A stretch of 64,000 bases of DNA from Melampsora larici-populina 98AG31 (GCF_000204055.1 NW_006768784.1:979323-1043322), one strand, 5' to 3'; numbered from the stretch's first letter, positions 25,238 to 35,827 are shown. Notes: generated by a model not told the origin, from the letters alone. Numbers and translations: made by a program.

Positions 25238-27238
25238 TCACATTGCATTACCATGAACAATTAATTCAATAGGTTTCTGATTTACATCAATCTCATGATA
25301 CCCGATTTGTTGATGAAGATCTAAATGAGTATCAATACTAACTTGTGATCCGATCTTTGAATCTGAACGAATTTGATTAAGACCGATTTCTTCAGTAAAG
25401 AAACTATTTGCTTTAGAACTGATGGTATGAGATTCATCACTACTATTACCTGAAACCGAATCAGATCGATGGGACAAAGAGTTTGCCAAACTATGACTTC
25501 CTTGTAATGTAGAACTAGAGTTTAAACTTTCGGTGATGCTTTGGTTTGGACTTCCTTGACTGTCAGATGAACTTGATCTAGATAACTTCGAACTTCCAAT
25601 ACAGCTTTCGGTATAACTTCCAGTGATGGATGATCCATTTGTTGGACTTTCACTTTGAAGACTACTAGATCCATCTTCAACCGAAGAAGAAACACATGAT
25701 TCTTCTTCTTCTCGAATCATTTGTGATAATCTATACGTTTTGCTTTGATGATCGGCTGCAGGTCCTTTGAATCTAGTCGAACGATAATCAGGTGCAGGTG
25801 CAGGTGGACGATAAGTTTGAGTTTCGATCGGTTTCTTATGTGATGCATTAGTTGATGAAGAATTACTTCGATCAAGTGAGTTGATTCCAGGTGAAAGTTT
25901 ATGACTTGGTTCGTTTAACAATCTAGCAGGGATCCCAAGACTTGCCCATGCAACTGCAATACTTGATCTCCATGAATTAGGTCTGTTTTGTAATCGATTA
26001 GATCTTAAATGGACTCCTGGCACTTGTAAACCTTCATGATTCGATTCAGGTGAGATTTGTTGTGAACGTAGTGAAGGTGTTTGATTGATCGCAATCGTGT
26101 TTTTGTCACCTGCTTGAGTGCCTTCTTTTAGTAACAAAGATCTAGGTCTACTTGATCTGATGATCCCTTTTTTTCCAAAATATCCACCTTCTTTAAACTC
26201 ATGACCATCTTCATGACTTTCCATCATACTACCATCACTTGAAGTTGAACTTAAATATTCTCCTTTTTCTAAATCTCCTCCTTTCTTATTCATGGTGACT
26301 TTCTCTATACCTTCTACTATATTCTTACGTTCGTTTGCATCTCTACGTCTTCTACGCCAAAATAATAATCCAGCAATGATTCCAATGAAAAGGATCGTTA
26401 AGATTATCAAAGCAGTTCCACCTGAATGTAATGAACTGTTTCCATCATTCTTAGCAGAGTTCTTTGAGGATGAAGTGGCAGTAGTATTAACATTGGTATG
26501 AATAGCTGTGGTATTAGATTGTTGATTAACTGCTTTTGGTATGGTAGAAGATTCTTGGTTGGTAGTCTTGGCAGGAACGATCACAGATTCGGGAGTTTTG
26601 TTACTTGCAGGAACTAGAACGGTTGAAGTCTCATTGGGTTTGACTAGGCTTTGAGTTGGAAGTAGAGTGGATGAGGGAGATAATGTTGAAGTTGAAGTTG
26701 ATATACTAGATTGATTCAGATCAGTAGGAGGAGCTTCTATGAATGATTTGGGTATAGTAGATTGCAAAGAATTTGGAGTACTAGAAGTGATAGGAATTGA
26801 GCTAGATAATTTCGTATCAAGACTATCACTCAAACTGTTCTTTCCTACTGGATCCTGTGAGATTAAGTTAGATGATTTTTTATCAAGACTATCACTCAAA
26901 GTGGTCATTCCTACTGAGTCTTGTGAGACAGGGTTAGATGATTTCAAATCAAAAGCACCACCGGAACTTGAAGTTGGCTTTGCTACTGAATCCTGTGAGA
27001 TTGGTTGTTGTTCTGAAGCAAGACCAACTGGAATAATTGAAGCAGAAGCGAGTTCTGGAGGTAAAGAGCTCACACCAATCGTAGGAAATGAACTTGATGT
27101 TTGTTTTTTGGAGTCAAGGCTTGCGCCTGACGTTTGAGTAGCTGTGGAAGAATCCAGCGGAGCAGTTTGGGTTGAGGTGAGAGATTTATCTGATGTAAGA
27201 GTACTTGGTAGAGTTGAGATTGAGGATGGATCACTCAT
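25238..27238 (-). CDS. Single-pass membrane protein with Ser/Thr-rich N-terminal region, 666 aa
   Basis: One uninterrupted exon encodes the protein. The first ~270 residues are Ser/Thr/Pro-rich and low in complexity, likely O-glycosylated if exposed. They contain an internal repeat of about 28-30 residues built on SQDSVGMTTLSDSLDKKS, in three to four copies (DNA 26810-27010). A hydrophobic segment follows (TALIILTILFIGIIAGLLFW, about residues 275-295) and then RRRRR, which predicts the C-terminus in the cytosol. The tail of about 370 residues is Ser-rich and charged. No cleavable N-terminal signal is visible, so it is either a signal-anchor type protein or has an unrecognised upstream exon. 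The architecture recalls fungal wall-stress sensors (Mid2/Wsc type), but no cysteine-rich WSC domain is present. Function is not assigned. Confidence 0.65.
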   Translation of the reverse strand: MSDPSSISTLPSTLTSDKSLTSTQTAPLDSSTATQTSGASLDSKKQTSSSFPTIGVSSLPPELASASIIPVGLASEQQPISQDSVAKPTSSSGGAFDLKSSNPVSQDSVGMTTLSDSLDKKSSNLISQDPVGKNSLSDSLDTKLSSSIPITSSTPNSLQSTIPKSFIEAPPTDLNQSSISTSTSTLSPSSTLLPTQSLVKPNETSTVLVPASNKTPESVIVPAKTTNQESSTIPKAVNQQSNTTAIHTNVNTTATSSSKNSAKNDGNSSLHSGGTALIILTILFIGIIAGLLFWRRRRRDANERKNIVEGIEKVTMNKKGGDLEKGEYLSSTSSDGSMMESHEDGHEFKEGGYFGKKGIIRSSRPRSLLLKEGTQAGDKNTIAINQTPSLRSQQISPESNHEGLQVPGVHLRSNRLQNRPNSWRSSIAVAWASLGIPARLLNEPSHKLSPGINSLDRSNSSSTNASHKKPIETQTYRPPAPAPDYRSTRFKGPAADHQSKTYRLSQMIREEEESCVSSSVEDGSSSLQSESPTNGSSITGSYTESCIGSSKLSRSSSSDSQGSPNQSITESLNSSSTLQGSHSLANSLSHRSDSVSGNSSDESHTISSKANSFFTEEIGLNQIRSDSKIGSQVSIDTHLDLHQQIGYHEIDVNQKPIELIVHGNAM

Positions 27239-28661
27239 ATCAATCCTATGTGATCCTCTGGGATCACTTGTCTAGATGACTTCTACTCCCAAAAACCAAG
27301 TCATTCATGTTAGCTTCTAACCAAGAAAATGTCGACCTGATTCATATTGAAAAGATTTCCTTGAAAGATGGATCTGATCGTTGAAACTTACAAAATAGAT
27401 ATTCCTAATAAATGTCCAATAAGGCTTTTCCAGTAATAAAGCAATAATTTATCGATATACTCAAACGTATGAGATCTTTCACTAGAATAATATCAATCTA
27501 GTAAAACAATTAATAAGTTGAAGTTTCAAGAGAAGTCTCCAAACGATTAAAAAAATGATTTCCTGGTACTTGAGAGTTAATCAATCCAAATGCACGATGA
27601 TAACTTGATGGAAAAAGATCGATCAAGTTGGAGAATGATTTAATAGTGATGAAATGATTTTTGACAAATTTTCAAGTCTCCAGGACCGACGAGTGTGCCT
27701 TCTCGAGAGAATGGTATGTATCTGATAGAATGATGAGAGAGAGGATGACCAATTAGATAGAATCAAGAATCCTAAAGGAAACCGATTAGAAAGATAATAT
27801 CAAAGACAACCGATTGGATCTCTTAGTGAGATATGGATCATGTATGTAGACTATTAGGATGCCTGCTACAGTTGCAATATTAAGCGATTCTATTACTTTG
27901 GAAACCATTAAGCGAGCTTTGGGTTGTGAAGTTGTTACTTGATTAAATCCAGTGAGATGTGCTTTGACTAGTAGAGTCATCACATTGGCACGTTGAAAAG
28001 GAACATGACTGTCAATGGGACTTTGCTAAACCACCGAGGAAGATCGACCAAGACTTGATGAAGCAAATCGATTGTAAGTGATGGATTGGTTGATATCATG
28101 TTAAATAGTAAACTTTACCATTTTGTTTCATTCTTCTGGTTGCAATTCTTGCAATTCGGTGGTAAGCGAAGTCACACATTAACCCTCACAACGTTGTCTC
28201 AACATATTTTCTTTGGATCATTAAACCTCTTCGGTTGTTGGCACGAAAACTCAAACCAAATCACTTCAAAACTCGTTTTCAGAATGTATGCGGGTTAGTC
28301 AACAAGTCATTCGGTTAACAGGGTTTAAATCGTAGCTAGTGTTGCTCTCAATCACTTCTTCGTCACTTATCGTCTAGATATCGAGAGAATTTGACTGAGA
28401 AAAAAGAAATCAAGAAGCATTTGTAGAAGACTGAGTGATCCACTTTGTGAATCTCACATGAAACGAAAGACTGGTCTGTGATACAAGTATGTAGCAAACA
28501 AAAGTAACCAGATCACTACTAAACAAGGAAGAACATTACGTCTGAAGGGCCAGAGGTCAAAGAGCATCAGTACGGAAGCCGTGACGCGCCCCTCCGGTCT
28601 GAGTAACAACTACTGAGCATACCTTTTTTTACCTTGCAGTGTCGCAAAGCATGGTGTAAAG
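27239..28661. other. Gene-free stretch
   Basis: Only short frames are present. It includes the upstream region of the membrane-protein gene on the left and the start of the duplicated segment on the right. Confidence 0.4.
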
Positions 28662-28715
28662 TTCAGTTTGTCGAGGACGAGGTTGGTCAATTCAAGTGTC
28701 GAATTACTTATGTAC

Positions 28716-28793
28716 TAAACTCAACAAAGTCCCACGCTGCGTCTCGCACGCGAAGCAGCGTGCGAGACGCAGCGTGGGACTTTGTTGAGTTTA
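28716..28793. mobile_element. 78-bp hairpin MITE related to the 9.9-kb element
   Basis: It is a perfect palindrome with 36-bp arms and a 6-bp loop. It begins TAAACTCAACAAAGTCCCAC, nearly the same as the terminus of the 36819-46744 element. An 8-bp direct repeat TTATGTAC flanks it (28708-28715, 28794-28801). It is absent from the other copy of the segmental duplication. It contains no coding sequence. Confidence 0.85.
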
Positions 28794-28985
28794 TTATGTA
28801 CGTGCGCACGATAATTCTACTTTCTCACCTTCTTCTTAACTCTGGTGGCAAAAGATATAAGACACCGTCCTTCTACCACCTGGAAGCTGACTCCACCCAC
28901 TCGCTATCCACATCATATATACTCCTGGACCGGTTCCCCTCTTCAACTCCAATCATATATATTGAACCACTTGTCATCTCAAGAT

Positions 28986-29832
28986 ATGGAGAACAAAACA
29001 TTGCTTCTGATTTTTCTTCAAATCTTCCTCATCTTTGGTCAAGCCAAGAGCGAAGAACCGATGACCTGCTCGATTTCCAGATATGTTAAACAAACAGGAC
29101 TCGCGAGCGACTGTTTCTGGTCAGTCATCCATCTGAAGCTGACTAGCCTTCATGATCTTGATCCCAAAGTGATTGATTTTGTGACGTCTTACTGATTAAC
29201 ATGCTTTGTCGACCGATTTCGAATAGTGCGATCGCTTTCCTGTATGATCCGAGTTTCCCAGCATGTGCCATTTGCCGTAGTTGTGTAGTGAGTTTGATCA
29301 TACGTTCATGTGAGGCAACCTGACTTACTCAACCGGACTCTATCAACGTCTCCTTATCAGGTCCAGCCACTTGATAGCAAGGAAGTCCCATTTGGAGGTC
29401 ATACAAAGTATGTATGATTGTATCCGACTGATTTGATGATTCAGTGATTCTTAACATTTCCACAAAAAAATCTTTCTGCCTTACAGCAAGCAAGGTCAAC
29501 CTATACCACCTTCCATCAAGCTAGCCCGAATGAATTCAGCCTATGACGCGGTTTTCCCGGCCGAAGGATATGATGGCGCCCCCGTTTGTGACCACTATGA
29601 AAGACCGGCTGGCTTGGTACGTTTGGATTTTATGCTTGATTTGAAAATAACCTAACAGCCAATTGATCCAGTCACCAATGTTTCTTTTACATAGCTCCTT
29701 GATCCAACTTATGTTCTGCATTCTAATGATATATATCCTACCTTTCTTCTTGGAATACAAGCTGGACAGGGTGATGTGGCTATGGCTTGCAATGCTACTC
29801 TGGCGGCGCAAGTTTATAAAGAAGCAATGTAA
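28986..29832 (+). CDS. Small secreted cysteine-containing protein, copy A, 169 aa (candidate effector)
   Basis: Five exons with matching phase are 28986-29119, 29227-29287, 29361-29407, 29487-29616 and 29695-29832 (510 nt). The N-terminus is a clear signal peptide (LLLIFLQIFLIFGQA). The mature protein of about 147 residues has cysteines at MTCS, ASDCFC, FPACAICRSC, PVCD and MACN. It ends in a conserved-looking C-terminal segment (FLLGIQAGQGDVAMACN). There is no known domain. Small secreted proteins with paired cysteines and few paralogues are typical rust effector candidates; this is inference. All splice sites are canonical, in contrast with copy B. A hairpin MITE sits about 190 bp upstream of the start codon. 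Confidence 0.72.
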
Positions 29833-30504
29833 TGATCTCAAATCCTACTGGTACAATGTGTTTCTTGTAATAATCTTTCATTGATCTTTGGCGTAAGATT
29901 GAGATAATCATGGAATCATGTCCAAAGGTTCCCCACCAGTAAAATGTTCTTTTCAATCCTCTTGCACTGCTGTCTTTGTTTAGTTTCTTTTCTAAATAGT
30001 GAGGTTGCACGTTCAATAAAGTTGAAATGTATATATATACGCGTCGGTGAGATTAGAAGTAAGAAGTTTATTGATAGCTTGAACGATGTTAATAAAACAA
30101 AGTATGTGGAGTTGTCGCTGAGAGATATATCACTACAATATAAACTTTTTCCATGATTTTTCACAACCGAACGGCCATATCCTGAGCATATTTCTAGAAT
30201 AATTTCTGTTGAATCAGTAAAGAGAAATTTATTGAGATACCCGGGATCATAGTGGTAAGTTCTTTCTGTTGTTTACATAGTTTGAGTCTGACACGCAACT
30301 TCAAAGTCACTTCCAACTTTTAACCTTCTTTTCAAGTGAGACTTTAATCCATTGACACAAATATGCCTCTTTATTTGGATTTTTCACATCTTTTTTTTCT
30401 ATCATAGGGGAGCGCCTCCACGCCCCCATTAAGGGCACACCTTTCAAAAATCACAAAGGAGTGCCCTGGCGCGCGCCAAATCAAAAACCCACACCCCCCA
30501 TGTG

Positions 30505-31050
30505 ACACTGCACACCTGAGCCACAACACCCACACTATGTACATATGCGCATCCAGCTGAGTAAATGGGTGACTATCATGTACATATAGTTCTGCTCAGC
30601 TATCTGTTTATCTGGATACATGAATTATATGTGATACATTCTGTAATTTTTTCACTTTGATAAAATTGTCACAAACATTGACTAGATATAACTACCTACT
30701 CAGGCAATACTCTTGAAGCAATCTGTCAGTAACAGAAAGGGTGTTACATGAAGTTTGGTCAATGAAATCACACCAAAACTTTGATTCAGTGTATGTAATC
30801 CATTTTCAATACGCTTTTGTCAAACTGAAAAAGTTACAGCATGTATTACATATGTTTCTCACATCCAGATCAGCAGATAAGTGAGTAGAATAGTATGTAC
30901 ATGATAGTCACCTATTTACTCATCTGGATGCACATATGTACATAGTGTGGATGTTATGGCTCAGGTGTGCAGTGATAGATCTTTTGATGAAAAACTACAA
31001 TCTTAACCATTTTCCCATTCCCACTTGGGGACAATGTATAATGTTCACAG
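30505..31050. mobile_element. Element with long (about 130 bp) inverted repeats
   Basis: 30505-30640 and 30850-30990 are inverted copies; both contain TGCACACCTGAGCCA and, further in, GTGACTATCATGTACATA. The right arm and its flank match 9110-9335. No open frame of interest lies in the 200-bp spacer. The GC-rich stretch just left (30405-30500) is related in style to the ends of the 31690-32072 MITE. Confidence 0.6.
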
Positions 31051-31689
31051 TGCTGTGTCATACAGAGCGGCTTGGATCTTGAATATCTCTTGAAGATTTG
31101 AAGAATCCTGAAGAGGCCATATTACCTCGTCATCATGTTTGATAAATTTTAATTCAAGAGATATCATCTATTGAATCTATTGACTTTCTTTCTTCAAATC
31201 ACTGAACCATCTCTAGTTATTTGAGATGACTGCCATTCAACCGAGTGAGTCTCATACATATCTTAATCTCAACAAATCCAAATGCTGTTGTCTTTGGCAA
31301 ATATTTAATTTTACAAAGCCATGACCTACTCCTCTTGTCTACCTCAAGAATGTTATTTAATCACAAATGTGACTTCTGATCCAAAATTGGATAAAAGGTT
31401 GTATTTGCTACTTCTTGCCAGAGTTGATCCATGCAATCTTGTGATTAAGCTGGTTCAGCTTGGACATGCAGAAGTAATGTTGACTGATTAGGCACTGGTA
31501 GAAATCAAACCAAGGTGAGTGAAGCCAGTGGTTGTCAATTTTCATGGGTAGATTGGACTGCTGTTCATAAACAAGATCCTTTCACTGACTTTTGCCTTGA
31601 CTGCACCCTTGCTACCTTGAGGATAGATCAATCAGAGCTTAATAGACTATATCTTCTTGATCTATGAATACAGGAGCAGGTGTGTGCAG

Positions 31690-32072
31690 TCAGGATGGGG
31701 GCGCAAAAAAAATAATGTGCCCAGGCGCGCCACACGCCTAAACATCTCAGAAACAAGGTGGGCGCTCCCAAAGGCCTGTATGCCTCATAGTGAGAAACTG
31801 GGGCTTTCCACGTTTTGACTTTCTTATACAATCCATTTCAAGTTGTTTGATGAATCAACTTGAATTAACAATTGACCTTCAAACAATCCATCTTCTACCT
31901 CATCAGCAACAAATATGTATTTAAGGTTGGTTAAAATGCATTTCCTGAATTTTTTTCACATTTTTTTATGGTTTTTCATTTTTGTGTGGTGGAAGGCCGC
32001 GCCTAACGCGCCTGTGTTTCACAAAACGTGCCAGGGCGCGCCTTTTGTTTTAAGGCTGCGCCCCCATCCTGA
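31690..32072. mobile_element. Non-autonomous hAT-like MITE, 383 bp
   Basis: The terminal inverted repeat is TCAGGATGGGGGCGCA. An 8-bp target duplication GTGTGCAG lies on both sides (31682-31689, 32073-32080), and 8 bp is the hAT length. Further GGCGCGCC-type blocks near both ends extend the inverted similarity. It has no transposase. Confidence 0.85.
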
Positions 32073-32449
32073 GTGTGCAGATTCATGAGCTCATATGATG
32101 AAATTGGGATCTTCTGGTATAATAGCAAAAAGATTGTGTGAAATATTTTTGGAATCATTTGGAAATCCCGTTGAAATCCTGTTCCATTCCTAACTCAGTG
32201 ATATCTGAGTGCTCACTAGTTGTGCTTGATATATAATTGACCCTGGGTGTTGCTTGATTCAGGTACTCCATGCCATACAAAAGATGCCAGGATTTAATGC
32301 CTGAGAGGTAAATTCAAACTGTTGTGGAATTGATCAGTGTTGTTCCTCTAGGTGATGAGTTGTTGGGTAGTGGTGGACACGCCCAGGTTACAAATTGGCA
32401 CAAGATTGCTGGATTGATAGGGAGGAGTAGACCTTGGGGGATCTTGCAA

Positions 32450-33028
32450 TCAAGAGCAAAGCTTTAGTGTTGATGTTGCCCAATTCCCATATAACAGGTA
32501 AGTCTTCACTCTATCTTCCACAGTCAAATTGAAGCCATCCGGACCCCTCAAGAACTCCATACCACAATCATTCTTTGACTTGGGTAACTGACAATCAAAT
32601 TCTCTCAGTCTGCTTTGATACAGGCTCAAAAACTTCTCAGACAATACTTGATACTGACTCTGGCACACACAAGGGGCAACTCACTTGACTCTAAAACACT
32701 TGAGTCACAAGACGGAGTGTCTGTATTGCAATTACATCACTTGTTTCAACACCAATTGTAAGTCTACTGGTATGTCTATCAACAACTGATCACATAATGA
32801 CCTCTTGTCCTTACCTCTAGACAGCAAATCTGCTAAGTTGTCTCTTGACTTCACTCTTTGAGCCACAACATCTGCATGTATAGAAATTAACAGCTTCTGG
32901 ATTTCTTGCCATTCTCCACTCACAGGCCTATCACTAGATGTCTTTCTTTCCGCTGCATCTTGTGATGTTGTGTTATTGGTGAGTACCAAGAACAACTTTC
33001 CTCCTACCCTGTTTAGTTGACTGATCAT
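32450..33028 (-). pseudogene. Retroelement remnant: RNase H end followed by tyrosine-recombinase-like N-terminus (DIRS-like)
   Basis: On the minus strand, 33028-32732 reads TNNTTSQDAAERKTSSDRPV, then QRVKSRDNLADLLSRG. This is the end of an RNase H-like domain of the kind found in fungal DIRS-type and related retroelements. Downstream, 32668-32450 reads VKTYLLYGNWATSTLKL, resembling the N-terminal helical region of tyrosine recombinases. The RT-RNase H to recombinase order is the DIRS arrangement. Both parts are short and isolated. The element appears to truncate the 3' end of the PLPBP-like gene at about 33045. Confidence 0.45.
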
Positions 33029-33467
33029 AATTATTAGATCCTACCCTGGCAATATCACTACCCATTTGAATTGCCATAGAAAAATCTGAACTCATTACCA
33101 TAATAAGTGCCAGAGGTTCAATCCCAATCCTAACCTCTAATAAATTATGAATTTTGATTGATTGATCAAAATATTCATTAAAATCTGAATTAGCAAGTAA
33201 TTCTTCAAAAGAACCAATAGTCATTAATCCAATTAATTTGAGTGATTCACAATCTTGTTCAAGAAAAATTTGATAATAGTGGTGTACAAACCTACAACCC
33301 AACATGAAAACCCATTAAAAAAACCCATGAAAACCCAACTTATTTTGGGTTTTTATGACGGGGTTTTTCACATGGGTTGAAATTGACTAAATCTGATCAC
33401 CCGTTAAAGTTTGTTGAAAAAAAGTCAAGTCCATGACTCCATATCAAACTCAACTACCCTTTCCTTA

Positions 33468-33662
33468 TGTTATGATCTCACTAGGGGGTGAGTTTGGCGA
33501 CGAGGGAGAGGGGTTCCTTCTAGCAATCTGGTTTAGTATTGAGATTGTCGGATGAGAGAAAAGAGAAGTCTGTACAACTGATTCTAACTAGACTACGCAT
33601 AATCTCTATCTGTGACATGCGTCCCATCTGTTACTTGTATATCACATGGTTGAGTTATAACA
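33468..33662. repeat. Solo LTR, 195 bp, nested in the Harbinger derivative
   Basis: It begins TGTTATGATC and ends GTTATAACA (the canonical TG...CA). A 5-bp direct repeat CCTTA flanks it (33463-33467, 33663-33667), as expected for LTR retrotransposon integration. The corresponding place in the 19.4-kb autonomous element lacks this sequence, which confirms an insertion. Confidence 0.85.
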
Positions 33663-33877
33663 CCTTACCAACACAAGACATTCAAATCCTTCCACAAAGC
33701 AGTCACACACCCTCACCAACTCCCTCTCTTTCACTCTCTGTTCAAAACTCTAAAATTTCAATTGGCACAAATGCAGCGGGATCTCATTTTGGTTATATGC
33801 TGCTTGTCTATCTGATGTATGTAGATTTAAAATGATCTCAAAGATTAAGAAGCTTTCATTGGTTTTTGGTTTGGTTC

Positions 33878-34085
33878 AAAGAAATCAAACAATATTGTTT
33901 TATTTCAAAAAAATTGTCTATATTGACTTTTAAGACCTCAAGTGAAGCTTTTAAAACTACATCTGTCTCTTGGTCCTTGGTTCGGTTCAACTGTTGCAAT
34001 GTGAAGAAATCAAACAATATTGTTTTATTTCAAAAAAACTTGTCTAAATTGACTTCTAAGACCTCAAGCAAAGCTTTCAAAACTA
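33878..34085. repeat. Direct duplication of about 75 bp inside the Harbinger derivative
   Basis: The stretch AGAAATCAAACAATATTG through AAGACCTCAAG occurs at about 33878-33955 and again at 34008-34083 with a few differences. Confidence 0.75.
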
Positions 34086-34785
34086 CGATATCATTTTGAT
34101 TAAAGAAACCAAAGGATGCTATCATCAAACAAGCAATTGAGTTGGGAGTTGGGGGAGGGGTCGAAGTCATGGTTGAGGTGGATGGAAGAAGAGGAGTGTG
34201 AAGTAGACTCAAGGTGTGAGCAAGAGATGACAAGAGCCGCCTGTTTAGGATGTGATGGGGGTTGGGGCATTCAAACCTTTCCAGGGCGACCCTTCAAAAA
34301 AACCTGTCAGAAAACCCCCCAAAAAAGTTGGGTTTTCATGGGTTTTTCACATGGGTTTTTGTGTTGGGTTGTAGGTTTGTACACCGCTAATGAAATCAAT
34401 TCTGATGTATTCTTTACTGGATCTTCTTCAACTTATATTCCTGCTATGTTAGGTTCATTTGAAGTATTGATTTGAATATATATTATTATTATTTTGATTG
34501 GATTAGATAAAGCTTGAATTAACTGAGCTCAAGATTTATTCAGTGCGTCAAATTTTTCAATTGTATCTACTGTTTCTACTGCAAATAGATTTGGGATCCC
34601 TGATGAATGATAATCCAAATTTGAGAGTAGATCCGGATTGGTAGGTTTTATAAGTTATGAATAAGTTGGGATGAAGAATAATGCTCAGGACAAGCATAAG
34701 TCATAAAACAAGCCAATTTTGACTTCTCAACCAATTCCAAAACATAATTTTCACCAATATGAAGATGTTTAATCCCTTCATATAA

Positions 34786-35543
34786 GGATTTTACTAAAGG
34801 CAGCCCCCCCTTGTGAGGCTTGACCGCCTCCTTTTAGCTGGGGAAAAGAAAGCTGTTACTGTATAATACAAACATGGGATGGGATGGGGGTGGTCTGGAG
34901 CAGGACCCAGGAATGTCCCTATAGAGGTCTGACAAAACCCGTGTTTCATTTTTTGGGCTCTACACAACACACCCCTTCATGCCCCAGGTTCCAGAGCACT
35001 CCAAAAGATGTGCATGGAGCAGGGCTATCAAAAAAGCCTATTCTTAGGATCTCAACTTTGCTCACTTGGGCGCAAAAATTTTCCATGCCTCTGAGGCCTG
35101 TAACCAATATTTGATTTTAAGGCTGGTTTGACCGTTACATTCAAATAACTCGGGAACTATAGGTGCTAGAAGTTTGAAAGCTAGCTACAACAAAAGCCTT
35201 TGATCTCATGTACATTTTGCACTACTGTAAGTCTTGTAAATACGACATTTAGTGCCGAATAACGTTGTCAACAAAATGTTGGATATTTTTGTAACAAGTC
35301 TGGCAATCTCATTGCGGTGGAGGTTTCTTGATCTCTCACTCAAATCTCTATTTCCTGGACTAGTTTGGAGAATACAGGCTCTGCATTCAAGACTACCCGC
35401 TTTATTCACTAAAAACTTGCAATCATCTCTAATCAGCTCTCTGGACCGCCCCCTATTGTGTGATAGGCAATCTTTTGAATTGAAATACAGCATAAAAGGG
35501 GGCGGTCAAACCTCACATGGGGGGGCTGCTTTTAGTAAAATCC
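34786..35543. mobile_element. hAT-like MITE, 758 bp, inserted in the PLPBP-like gene
   Basis: The terminal inverted repeats begin GGATTTTACTAAA and continue through a C-run and GAGG(T/C)TTGACCGCC for about 55 bp. The 8-bp target duplication TCATATAA lies at 34778-34785 and 35544-35551. Removing the element and one duplicate restores the frame between DIVGLYE and EGIKHL of the host gene, which confirms the boundaries. Confidence 0.88.
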
Positions 35544-35827
35544 TCATATAAACCTACAATATCTGAAGCAGGCTTTCACCTATTGTTAGGTGATGTCCGG
35601 GGTTTGAAATTTTGAATATTTTGGAGATTATGATTGTCCATTTCTTCTTGGATATACCAGACCCAAGAAACAATACATTCACTGGATCAAACATTTAATA
35701 ATCACAAGGAAAATTAAACAAAAAATCAAAATCAAAACTGTATCAAATTTGATCAGATAAACCAAAAAAACTTACATCAATGGTGAACTCCCATTCAAAT
35801 ATGTGTGTTGAATAGATTTACTGCCAG

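Larger units (their letters stand above)
28662..30364 (+). repeat. Segmental duplication copy A (partner 47853-49611)
   Basis: The two segments are in direct orientation. They share the stretch starting TTCAGTTTGTCGAGGACGAG, the whole secreted-protein gene with its introns, and the 3' flank through TTTGAGTCTGACACGCAACT. Identity is high throughout, including introns, so the duplication included non-coding DNA. Confidence 0.85.
33278..34388. mobile_element. Internally deleted Harbinger derivative, 1111 bp
   Basis: The ends AGTGGTGTACAAACC and GTACACCGCT match those of the autonomous element at 19271-23963. Internal stretches also match that element: the start of the companion gene at 33430-33790 and the transposase 5' region at 34120-34290. 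AAT is duplicated on both sides (33275-33277, 34389-34391). Most of both genes is missing. It is inserted in the PLPBP-like gene and itself carries a solo LTR and a 75-bp internal duplication. Confidence 0.88.
33045..35620 (-). pseudogene. PLPBP/YBL036C (YggS-type) pyridoxal-phosphate homeostasis protein gene, destroyed by nested insertions
   Basis: PLPBP proteins bind PLP and buffer vitamin B6 pools. Reading the minus strand from 35620 gives KPASDIVGLYE (about 35581-35545). After the 34786-35543 insertion it continues YEGIKHLHIGENYVLELVEK (34785-34720), NLFAVETVDTIEKFDALNKS (34605-34515) and QINTSNEP (34470-34440). After the 33278-34388 insertion it gives LKLIGLMTIGS and MSSDFSMAIQMGSDIARVGS (33240-33045). 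The order and spacing match the family. The RLVAVSK part before KPAS is replaced by a small hairpin and a stop. An in-frame TAA follows NTSNEPNIAGI. The C-terminal end is cut off near 33045 by retroelement sequence. It is non-functional here; a working paralogue presumably exists elsewhere in the genome. Confidence 0.8.

Noticed and set aside
28716..28793. Strong hairpin considered as a transcription terminator or ncRNA
   Set aside because: The flanking 8-bp duplication and absence from the sister copy show that it is an inserted element.
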